Assembly: GCA_008729055.1 (NCBI GenBank) | Contig: SDUX01000010.1 | Span: forward strand, 1,364,001-1,428,000 | DNA from: Pyropia haitanensis | Taxonomy: Eukaryota > Rhodophyta > Bangiophyceae > Bangiales > Bangiaceae | DNA length: 64,000 nt | Reading direction: 5' to 3' | In this document: positions 21,835-30,336 of the stretch, one piece after another | How the letters are laid out: each line of letters starts with the position of its first letter | How positions within the stretch are numbered: position 1 is the stretch's first letter | Position numbers and translations under genes: made by a program | Notes under the pieces: generated by a model | The model's input: the letters and a program-made list of their open reading frames with translations, nothing else | Databases searched by the model: none | Told to the model about the DNA's origin: nothing

Positions 21835-23163
21835 GTCGGCAACGCACTCTTGGCGAGAGAGGGAGGGGGAGGGGGGGGGGAGGAGGGGGAACTGCCACGG
21901 GCAGGTGGTGCGCGGGTGCCCCTGTGAAGCAAGCGATGAGTGGATGGGGGGCGAGGTTGAGAGGTGTGAGGGAGGCGGCGTGGGACCGCAGCGCACCAGA
22001 CGAGGGGCGTCTCTGCTTCAGAGGCGTCGTCCGATCATTGTTTTTTTTTTATGTGATGAATTGAATTGTCGTACCTTTTGTTCTTGTCCTTGCTACTTGT
22101 CGGGGTGGGGGGTGGCGCGTCGCTGCGGTGGTACCAGGAGCGCTGGCCACCCGCACCGAACCGCCCAGACGGCGGGAGAGGGGTGGGAGAGTCGCCGTGC
22201 GGCGCCACCGTCTCTTGCGCCACTGCCGCAATGGCACCTGACATGGCCGGCACGTTGACGGAGGGGAGGTGCGCGCCACGCGTGGCGGTGGCCGCGGTCG
22301 AGGCGGTGGTGGGCACGACGACAGGGGGAAGCGGCCGCCTCTGGGTGGCGGCGTCGCGCTTCCCGCTCCGCTTCCGCCATCCACCTCCCTCGCTCATTGA
22401 CTTTCTTTCATTGGACGTCAACTCGCAAAAAAAAAAAGAAAAACACCGAGTGGTGGTCCAGCACCGCCGCCGCCGCCGCAGCGACGGTCTGGTTGAGGGG
22501 CGGGTTCTCTATGCCGCCTATCGCTATGCCACCCCCGCGTACCCGGATAGCGCTTCGACCGACGCGCGGCGCAATTCCGCAAAGTCCGCTTCACCTCGAG
22601 CCGAGTCGTGGATCCTCCTCCCCCCCCCCCCTGTGTTTTGAGTTTGCGTGGGCGGTGTCACGGTGGCGTGGTGGGGGGCCGGCTTGCACCGCAGCCGCGA
22701 CCGACAGGGGCGTTGGTTGTTGGTTTGCATAGGACACTCGCCCCGACGTGTGGCTGGCGGTCACCATGCTGACCATGGGGTGTGTTCCCTCCAGCCCGGG
22801 CGACTGGGAGCGCGCGACCACGACCACGAAGGAGCGCGGGAGCTGGAGAGACGGGGATACGAGCGGTCCTACGAGTAGAAAGCAAGCCATTGACCGTGAA
22901 ACAGATTCATTGATCATGACGATGTCACAGTGCCCAGCGGTCAAACCCCACACAGCCAGCCGTACCCAGTGCACACGACCCGGTGCGGCATGCGTCACGC
23001 GGTGGGGAAGAAAACGAAAGTTCCGCCCCCCCGCCGGATGCGTGGACGTCGGAGCACCGCGCAGGGTGTGCGGCCGCCCGACTGCAAAAGAGAGAGTGTG
23101 GAGCAGCCATGCGTAGACGGCTGCGCTCCCCCCGCCCCCCCCATCCCTTGCACCACCCGCTCA
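21835..23163. other. convergent intergenic region of left arm
   Basis: This is 3' flanking DNA of the collagen gene (+) and of the cysteine-rich protein gene (-). It includes the collagen 3' hairpin plus T-run (22006-22050) and an A-run at about 22426-22440. No additional gene is supported: open frames here are short, and most have the same status in the mirrored copy because the DNA is nearly identical. Confidence 0.6.
22006..22050 (+). terminator. collagen 3' hairpin followed by T-run
   Basis: The 9-bp stem is GGCGTCTCT / AGAGGCGTC with loop GCTTC (22006-22028). Twelve nucleotides then separate it from ten consecutive T (22041-22050). It lies about 170 nt after the stop codon. The other two collagen genes have the same stem, loop length and spacer, and the third copy changes the closing T-A pair to C-G. 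A role in 3'-end formation or mRNA stability is inferred. Confidence 0.6.
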
Positions 23164-23742
23164 TCAAAAGCGGATGATGATGGTGATGCGGATGCGCCAC
23201 CGCCAGCGGCGGCGGCTGACGCGGCCGCCCGTGCTCTTGCACGCCTTGCTGCCCCGCGCGGCGCCGTCACACCGCACCACCACCCCGCTGACATCCTCCT
23301 TGGCGATCCCCGCGTCGGCGAGCGTCGCCAGCGCCTGCTCCAGCTGCTCGTCGGGCCCCGCCCCGACGCACCCACCCCCACCCGCGGCCTTGCCGCCCGT
23401 GCAGCCCGACCGGCGGCTCGCCGCGTTGGAGTTCCACTCGACGGTGACCGTCGCGTCGCAGCCGCCGCGCGCGTTGGGCCGGCACGCCGGCGCGACGGAG
23501 CGGCAGGCGCGGGCGCTCTTGGCCGACGCGGCGCAGCGGGTGGTGCGGCCGGCCACTTCCGTGGCGGGGATGCCACTCGCGACCAGGTCCTGCACGATCT
23601 TGGCGCGCAGCGCGTCGGCGTCTTTGAGGGCGGTTGCGCCCTTGGGCGGCGAGCTGCCGTCGACCGTGACGGCCATGCAGGTGGCCAGCAGGGTGGCCAC
23701 CGCCGCCACACCGAGCAGGCGGAGGAAGGTGCGGGGAGCCAT
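23164..23742 (-). CDS. small secreted cysteine-rich protein with cationic tail, left-arm copy
   Basis: A 192-residue product from the ATG at 23742 (MAPRTFLRLLGVAAVATLL), which begins a typical signal peptide. An in-frame ATG at 23829 would add 29 residues and hide the signal, and it lies only about 40 nt from the TATA box, so the internal start is preferred. The mature part holds two related units, LVASGIPATEV-G-RC-SARACRS and LADAGIAKEDV-G-RC-SKACKS, flanking a Cys/Gly-rich middle (CRPNARGGC, SGCTGG, GGGGC). The end is strongly basic and hydrophobic, SRRRWRWRIRITIIIRF. No known family was recognised. The protein is identical to the right-arm copy at 43950-44528 although the flanking DNA differs at several sites. 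The tail could bind membranes or polyanionic wall polysaccharide; that is inference. Confidence 0.8.
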   Translation of the reverse strand: MAPRTFLRLLGVAAVATLLATCMAVTVDGSSPPKGATALKDADALRAKIVQDLVASGIPATEVAGRTTRCAASAKSARACRSVAPACRPNARGGCDATVTVEWNSNAASRRSGCTGGKAAGGGGCVGAGPDEQLEQALATLADAGIAKEDVSGVVVRCDGAARGSKACKSTGGRVSRRRWRWRIRITIIIRF

Positions 23743-23867
23743 GGTGCCGCGTGCCAAGTAGCAGTGGGCGTTGGTTGTCGACAGAGGTTGGGGGAAGGGA
23801 TGCTGGTTTGGCGCGTGTGACGTTGGCATGGGGATGACAAACGCTGAAGACGCCCGCCACTGCTGCT

Positions 23868-23875
23868 CTTATATA
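23868..23875 (-). promoter_or_regulatory. TATA box of left cysteine-rich protein gene
   Basis: TATATAAG reads on the minus strand and is followed by AGCAGCAG. It lies about 126 bp upstream of the preferred ATG and about 39 bp upstream of the first in-frame ATG. The same element is present in the mirrored copy. Confidence 0.75.
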
Positions 23876-26365
23876 CCCCAAGCCACCGGCTTGACCGCCC
23901 GTGCATGACCGTCTCGCCAGCCGGAAGCGCCGCCCCCCCGCCTCCCCCCCACGCCAGGGGACGCTTGGGGAGTGCCGAACGCGTCTGTGTCGCCCTGGTC
24001 GCCACGGCGGCTGCCATCCCAGCCCCCCCATCTCCTCGTCTCGGGAGCGCCCTGTTGGCCAGAGGGTGGCTCAAGCGGGCGGCGGGCGGCACGGGCACGT
24101 CTAGCCGGGCAGGCTGGCGCGGGGTGCCGTGGTGGCGTCGCCCCGAGCAGGTGACGCCAGCACGACGCTACCGGGGTGCGGTGGTAGAGGCGGGTGCTGG
24201 CGCATTTGGAGGCAACAAGCGGGGTGGAGGCTCCCCTTGCCCAACCCCGTGGGTCCACACGGGGCCTCGTGGGGAGTGACGCCACCCGTCGAGAGCGGAT
24301 GCGCCCGCGCACGTGGCCGTGCTGTCCGTCTGATCGTCCGGCCACGCTGCCGGCGTTGCTGCTCTGGTTGATCCATCGAGAGACACCGGATAAGAGCGGC
24401 GGCCGCCGCGCACCAACAACCCCAGCTGCGGTCCCGCCGACCGTCTCTCACCCACACCCTCTTGGCGGCGGTCCCGTCCACCAATACCGCCTCGCGTCGC
24501 GGGTTGTGGCAGAGCGGCAAAGCAAAACGTTGCGACGAGGGGCACAGGGGGGGGTGGGCGGTCGACGTGGGCCACCGGCCGACGGCTGAACACACCTCAC
24601 AGGCCGCCGCGGGGCCGTTGCGCGGCGGCAACAACGCCCGCCGCGGCGCCGCTGGTCGTCTCTCCTGTCCGTCTTCCTGGTAGCGGTCTCATCCGCCGTG
24701 ACCGAGACGCCTCCCTGTGGTCCGCGGCCCCACGTCAGGTTGGGAGGCAGGGGGTGTGGGGGGATGACCTGGTCGGGAAGGTGGCCCGTCTCCGCATGCC
24801 GCGTCGCGGCGCTGGCCGCGACGCTGTGCCAGCAGAGGCGGGAAGGAAAGCTGCGCGGGGGGGGCCGGGACGCTGGCCATGTCGATGGGGTGTGACGAGG
24901 GCCACGTCACGTCCATCTCGCTCGTAGGCACCACTTTGCGGTTGCCCTTGCTGGGTTTGTTATTCCATCCCGTACATTGGGGTGTCCTTTGGGATTTGAT
25001 ATTTCAAGATCGGCAGTTAATACGTTTGATGTTTTCGATACGTGGGCACTTGAAAATCCAAACGTCGCGGCATCCTTTTCTGCTTTGGTATTGCCGCCTT
25101 TCCCCTCGTAACTCCTTCAGATTGACTTTGGTCGTGGCGGCGCGCGGCCGGGTACGTTCGTGCCCGGGGTGGGGCGCAGACTGGACAGACGGCCGGCCGA
25201 GCGGGGTGCGCAGTTGGCGGACGGCGTGCGGGCTGCGGGGCGGTACCGCGCCGCCCCCTTTATCACGACCCGCCGCACACTGCTCTCCCCACTTGTCGCT
25301 CTGGCCGGCACGTCCGTCGTCTTTCGCGCCCCCGCCATCCTCCCTGCGCAAGCTTCGCCTCCGCACCTTGTCGTCTTTCTCTAGGTCAAGTGGGACACCC
25401 GTGTTGCTTTCCCCACGGGTGGGCGTGTTGTTTCATTTCTTTCCTTGTTTGTTTTTCCGCAACCCAACCAAGTAAAAAACTGTCACTGGCACACTGCGGC
25501 GCTTGCTTCTCTCTGTTACAGCGTGCACGCCCCCACACCCCGCTGTCTTCTTTAGGTTGTTCACCTTTTGAAAAGACCCGCGCTCGGCCCTGGCTGGCAG
25601 TCACGCGTGTACCTTCCCATCAAGGCAGCTGGGATGGCCGTCTTGTCCGTCCCGGCGACCGCCGTTGCCGACGGCGGCCGCCGCCCCCGCGCCTGTGGCA
25701 CCCGGTAGCGGGCGCCGGCGGTCGGCGCGCGCGGCCCGACGGACGTGTCGGCAACAGCTGCCGGCAGGGACAGCGGCGGCGTTGGCGGCGATGGCTGTAC
25801 CAACGCGCGCCCCCCCCCCCCGCTGTTCCCCCGCGAGGCCCGCTGGCCGTCGGCCAAGGCGCGCGCGTCCTCCCTGTCCCGACGGTGCTGACGGGCGCCC
25901 CAGGTCGCGTCCTCTACCCTAGATGCGTTCCCTGTCACCCGCACTAGCGGCTCTCCATGGGCGCCGACCCGCTGGTGCCCTTGCAACTTCGTCTTTGAGA
26001 GTCAGTCCACATACACACAGTCGACCGCTTACGATGTCTAATCGGTCGGCTTGCTTACGTTGTTCTTTGCGGTACCATCTCCCCCTCCCCTCTGTACACC
26101 CGGAAGGAGGAAAGCGCCCGGGGGGATGCGTGCGAGGGTGGGCGTCAACAGCGGCGGCGGCGGTGACGACGACGGCGGCAACGGCAGCAGCAATGGCCGG
26201 GGGGGGAGGGCCCCCGGCCGCCGCTGCCAGCACCCCCGCCGCGTCTTCGCGGCAATTCTCGGGACTTGCTCGACACGACCGGACGCCGATCCCCCCTCAA
26301 ACCCGCTACAACGGAGCACCGGCCTCTACGACCCTTTTTCACCGGCGTTTTCATTCAAACGTTCG
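23876..26365. other. non-coding part of left arm and flank
   Basis: About 2.5 kb upstream of the cysteine-rich gene. Open frames of roughly 140 residues exist at 24168-24593 and in the mirror copy, but they lack an ATG start and resemble no protein. The block at 25081-25518 is absent from the right arm. After 25975 the sequence is unique to this side. No RNA gene was recognised. Confidence 0.5.
25081..25518. repeat. 438-bp block present only in the left arm
   Basis: Left and right arms align up to CATCCTTTTC at 25080 and resume at CGTGCACGCCCC around 25521. The right arm joins these directly (about 42600-42620) with TTTTCCAGCGTGC. The left-only block ends CTCTGTTACAG, like an intron acceptor, but has no obvious GT donor at its start. 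It is either an insertion in the left arm or a deletion in the right arm. Confidence 0.7.
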
Positions 26366-26989
26366 CTACAGGCGGCCGGCGGCGGTCCGCGACCGCGGTA
26401 GCAGCTGCGACAGCGGCGGCGGTGGGCGCAGCCGCGCGGCCGCGTCGAGCAGCTCAACGGCCGCAAAGAGCACGTCTGGCGGGTCCCCCGACTGCGCCTC
26501 GTACGGCAGCACCATATGCGCGTCGGCGGCGGCCGCCGCCGTGGCAGCCGCCGCCGCGGCGGTCGCCCCCGGAGGCGGCGTGACGAGCGGCGACAGCCGC
26601 GCCGGCACCGCCCAGACGCGCACAAACGCCGCGACGCGCGCGTCGGCGGCAAACAGGGCGGCCAAGACGGCGGCCGCCGCGGCGGTGCCGTCGTCAGCGT
26701 CCGTGTCGTCCACCGCGACGGCGCCGCGCGTGGCAGCGAGGGAGCGGGCCAGGACGCCGCGCACGCCCGCCGGGCCCGCCGCGTGCGGCACGTGGCCCGA
26801 GCGGCGCTTGACGTACAACACCGTAGACTTGAACGGCAGAAACGGGCGGGCTGTCCCAGCGAGCTGGCCATTCCCCCCCGCCTGTCTGGCGCCGCCGTCG
26901 CCACTGGCGGACGCGCGGCAGCAGCGGCGCGTGCTGCCCAAGCTAGCCGGAAGGTGCTTGAATTGATGCACCCCACAGCGGCACGCCAT
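26366..26989 (-). CDS. hypothetical protein
   Basis: A 207-residue frame from the ATG at 26989 (MACRCGVHQFKHLPASLG). The middle has ordinary composition (FLPFKSTVLYVKRRSGHVP, then VAVDDTDADDG). The second half alternates Ala-rich helices with conserved-looking stretches such as AAFVRVWAVPARLSPLV, HMVLPYEAQSGDPPDVLF and LLDAAARLRPPPPLSQLL. No signal peptide or membrane segment is seen. No family was recognised. It lies 203 bp downstream of the mechanosensitive-channel gene on the same strand. It lies outside the inverted duplication, so there is no second copy to test it. Confidence 0.5.
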   Translation of the reverse strand: MACRCGVHQFKHLPASLGSTRRCCRASASGDGGARQAGGNGQLAGTARPFLPFKSTVLYVKRRSGHVPHAAGPAGVRGVLARSLAATRGAVAVDDTDADDGTAAAAAVLAALFAADARVAAFVRVWAVPARLSPLVTPPPGATAAAAAATAAAAADAHMVLPYEAQSGDPPDVLFAAVELLDAAARLRPPPPLSQLLPRSRTAAGRL

Positions 26990-27192
26990 GCGGGGTGGGC
27001 GGCGGTGGCACCGGGCCTACCGCGTTGGCGACAAGCTTGGTCGATGCACACAAGCAGGGCACCAACTCAGTCTCGCTGCCCGTGGCAGCGACACGTACGG
27101 CACGCTGCCGACCGACGGGCGACACCCTGGGTGCGGCGGCTGCCGCCGCCGGTCCCCTGCGGCCATCCCTTAGCCCCCCTGTCCCCTCCAGT

Positions 27193-29196
27193 TCACTTGC
27201 GCGCACACGCGTCGCACTGGCACACCGAGACGAGAGCGGCCCCGTGGGCGGTCAGCACCGCGTGGATGTCGAGCAGCAGCTGCTGGACCGCCTCGCGGTA
27301 CGCGCCGCGGGTGAGCCCGTGGAAAAAAACGGTCACCTCCACGTCCACGCTCCCGCGCCCAAACGACCGCAGGTGCACCCCCCCCCGGTCACCCTCCACC
27401 GACGGGTGTGCGTCGAGCAGCCGTCGCAGCGCCGCCACCACCGCCGGCACGGCCGCCGCGTCAGTAGACCGCAGCGGGAGGTGCTGGCGGAAGCGGCGGC
27501 TCGCCACCCGCGACAGGTTGGTGATGAGCGCGGCGGTAAAGACGCTATTGGGCACGCTCGTCGGCACGCCATCCCAGCCAACCACGATGCTGCGGAAGGT
27601 GCCCACCGACGCGACCTTGCCTTCCACAGACACGCTGCCGCCGCCGCCGCCGCCGCCGCCGCCACGGCGGACGCGGATGGCGTCACCTGGCACAAACGGG
27701 GACGTCACCCCCAGGATCACGCCGCCAAGCAGGTTTTCCGCGGCCTGGCGGCTGGCCAGGCCGAGCGCAATGCCCCCAAACCCGCCCACCGCCAGCACCG
27801 ACCGGAGGGGCACCCCCGCCGCATCGGCCGCCGCGCCCGCCAGCACCCCGACAATCGCCACGTCGCCCGCGCGGTTGAGAAAAAAGCGGCGGCGGCGGGA
27901 GCGGAACGGACCTCGCCCCGCGGTGGAGCGTGCAATGGCGGCGGCCTTGACGGTAGAGAGCGCGACGCCCACGTAGAGGGTGTAGGCCAGCCGCGCCACA
28001 CGGGGGAGGAAGCCGACGGCGGCGCCCGCAGCACCACCACGGCCGGCGGCGTCGGCTAGACCCAGACAAAGGCCGCCGCCGCCGGCACCGGTCACGACCG
28101 CCGTCACCACCGCGGCGGCAACGTGCGCGGCGCGGAGGATGCCATAGCCAGAGACGACGCCCTCCAGCATGGGCAAGATACTCTGGGCGTACGCGTCACC
28201 CCCCACAGACGCTGGCGCGTCGGAGGCGGCAGCATCGGCAAAGGCGTCGACAGCGGCAGCGCCAGTGAAAGCCTCGGCTGCGGCGGCTTCGGCGGAAGCA
28301 GTGGCGGCAGCGGCGGCGGCTACCGGAGGCGGGGCACTCGCTACAGCCGACTGCAGCGGCGCGGCCGCAAATCGTCCCACCGCCACGGCGAGAAAGTACA
28401 GCATCCGCAACACGAGCCGCGGCGCGACCACACACACCGCCGGCACCAGCAGGTGACCCACCGCGGCAGCGGCGGTCGCCGCCACCACCGCCCCGGCCGG
28501 CACCGCGGTGGCCACCCGCCGACCCGCCACTGCCGCCACGCACGCGGACGCGTCCGCGGCGGCGTCGGCGGCGGCGGCGGCGGCAGCAGCAGCGTGGTGG
28601 GCGGCAGCGCCTTTCACTGCGACAGCCGCCACTGTGGAGAGCCGGCAAGGAGGGGGGCGGACAGGCACGGCGAGTGGGGCGGGCAGCGGCACTCGCGCAC
28701 ACTGCCGCCGCCGCCGCTGCCGACGCACGGTGGCGGTAGAGAGAGGCTGCAAAATGACCCCGGCGGGCCATCCAGAGCGGCCGCAGCCCGCAGGAGCGGC
28801 ACCGGCATGGCGGTGAGCCACGCACAGCACAGATAGGCGCGGCTCGAGCCCACCACCGGGCGGCGGTCCCAGCCTCGCCCTGTCGGCGCGGCCCTCAACC
28901 CCGTTGGCGCCGACGGTGAGGAGAGAACAGTGTAGGGGGGCGACGGCAGAGACAAAGGCAGCGGCCATAGGCGCCCCAGTCAGGTGGGTAAAGAAAGCCG
29001 GGTAGGGGGGACACCAAAGGGGGTGGGAGGACGAAAGTCGAGAGGGCACGGCGAAGGCGAGGGGGGAGCAGGCGATAAGGATCAGGTGGGCCACGCAGTT
29101 CAGGCAACAGTCCAACAGCGTCGAGCTGGGGAGCGCACCCCGTACTACATTAGCGGAGTTGGAGCGCCAGCGGCCACCGGAGTGGCTGTGCTTCAT
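27193..29196 (-). CDS. MscS-type mechanosensitive ion channel
   Basis: A 667-residue frame from the ATG at 29196. An internal ATG at 28968 (MAAAFVSAVAPLH) would begin a more transit-peptide-like leader, so the start is uncertain. Hydrophobic helices precede the channel core: about 28410-28470 (LVPAVCVVAPRLVLRMLYFLAVAV), about 28080-28150 and about 27970-28020. The pore-lining helix and beta domain are classic MscS: GGFGGIALGLASRQAAENLL, VTSPFVPGDAIRV, then VASVGTFRSIVV and VPTSVPNSVF. A C-terminal alpha-beta domain follows. MscS channels open with membrane tension and release ions under hypo-osmotic stress; plant MSL2/3 relatives act in plastid envelopes. A poly-Gly insert sits in the beta domain (27640-27665). 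The location, plastid or plasma membrane, is not resolved by sequence. Confidence 0.85.
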   Translation of the reverse strand: MKHSHSGGRWRSNSANVVRGALPSSTLLDCCLNCVAHLILIACSPLAFAVPSRLSSSHPLWCPPYPAFFTHLTGAPMAAAFVSAVAPLHCSLLTVGANGVEGRADRARLGPPPGGGLEPRLSVLCVAHRHAGAAPAGCGRSGWPAGVILQPLSTATVRRQRRRRQCARVPLPAPLAVPVRPPPCRLSTVAAVAVKGAAAHHAAAAAAAAADAAADASACVAAVAGRRVATAVPAGAVVAATAAAAVGHLLVPAVCVVAPRLVLRMLYFLAVAVGRFAAAPLQSAVASAPPPVAAAAAATASAEAAAAEAFTGAAAVDAFADAAASDAPASVGGDAYAQSILPMLEGVVSGYGILRAAHVAAAVVTAVVTGAGGGGLCLGLADAAGRGGAAGAAVGFLPRVARLAYTLYVGVALSTVKAAAIARSTAGRGPFRSRRRRFFLNRAGDVAIVGVLAGAAADAAGVPLRSVLAVGGFGGIALGLASRQAAENLLGGVILGVTSPFVPGDAIRVRRGGGGGGGGGSVSVEGKVASVGTFRSIVVGWDGVPTSVPNSVFTAALITNLSRVASRRFRQHLPLRSTDAAAVPAVVAALRRLLDAHPSVEGDRGGVHLRSFGRGSVDVEVTVFFHGLTRGAYREAVQQLLLDIHAVLTAHGAALVSVCQCDACARK

Positions 29197-30336
29197 CTAA
29201 ATGAAACTCAATCGTAACGTAAACAAGTGCTGCAAATACACTGCACTATTGACCAAGTCAGTCTCAAGTAGGGACTTTCGGTGAAGCCGGATTTGCGGCT
29301 CAAACTCATTCGTGGACAGACACCCTGACCTGCGGGTCGCGCTTCACATGCGGACGGTGCCTGCTGCATCATGCAGCAATGAACTCGGGCGTCGGTCGTG
29401 GTGGGGAACGATGGCCACGTGGACAGCGAGGGTGGGATCAACCCTGTCCGACGCGAGTCCACCCAGATGCGGCCGCCGCGCTCGGATGGGCCCAGCGGGG
29501 CATGGACGCCCTGGCGGCACGAGCCGCGGCCCATCACAGCCACGGAGACCCCGCAGTGCACACCCACCAATCGCCCCCCAGGGTGCAGGCTGCTGTGTTG
29601 CCAGTCGCAGGGGGTCATAACAACGGACCACATCGGTGCGGTGCGAGCGCCCAGTTGCCGTCCCACCCCCCCACGCCCCTTCCGTCCAAACCTGGCCGCA
29701 TCCCACGGTGGCGTCCCAGACAGACCACGTCGCGCCTTCCAATCTGAGGCCCGTGCAACACGCGCCGTCGGGGGGGAACCGACACTGCACTAGGCACAGC
29801 CTGGGCGCAACCCAGGCAGGAGGGGAACGGCGGCGGCGGTGTCGGAGGGGGAGCGACGCATTCCTGCCGCGTTCCGCGCCCGCTTTGGGCGGCGGGGGGC
29901 TGCGCGAGGGGCCGCCAGCCAGGCCAGTACGCGCGCTGAGGGGGTAGGAACTTCCGCACAGACCACGCGCCCCAGCCCCGCTGCACTTGCATGACGGCCG
30001 CTCGGGCCACCGTGGATAAGAGGGGCGCCTGCCACCGAGAGGTAGTGGCTGTTGTCGACACCTACTAGCGACGCACGCACTCGTATCGCTCCTCTTATCG
30101 CATAGCGGCCACGCCGCTGTTACTGGCGCAGTGCCGTCGGGGGTGGCTAGCCGGTGTGCTCACACCGCGAGGCCACCCCAACGTCCATCCCACTGTGGCA
30201 GCTGCCGCCTGGCCTGCAGCCCCTCTTGTACCCTCCAGCGTGGGGGCGTCTCTCTGTAGCACTGTGGCTAGGTGGTGCGCTCGGGCTGGCCACCCCGCCT
30301 GCCCTTTACATTCACTGGTGCGCGTTGGCACTCAGC
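29197..30336. other. divergent intergenic region between MscS-type channel and BCS1-like genes
   Basis: No gene is supported. Both neighbouring promoters should lie here. Just upstream of the BCS1-like ATG, 30154-30336 is open in the same frame and encodes a hydrophobic stretch (VALWLGGALGLATPPALYIH) but contains no ATG. Confidence 0.5.

Larger units (their letters stand above)
20500..25975 (+). repeat. left arm of large inverted duplication
   Basis: This segment matches 42155-47195 in reverse complement at roughly 97% by eye, through coding and non-coding DNA. It includes most of the collagen gene, the whole cysteine-rich protein gene and about 2 kb beyond it. The outer boundary falls inside the collagen gene near 20500, where similarity drops; the inner boundary is near CCCGCTG at 25968-25975. 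This arm is about 435 bp longer because of one block at about 25081-25518. Confidence 0.88.

Noticed and set aside
24168..24593. 141-codon frame conserved in both arms (also 43099-43524)
   Set aside because: It starts at GTG rather than ATG and resembles no protein. Equal length in the two arms simply follows from near-identical DNA.
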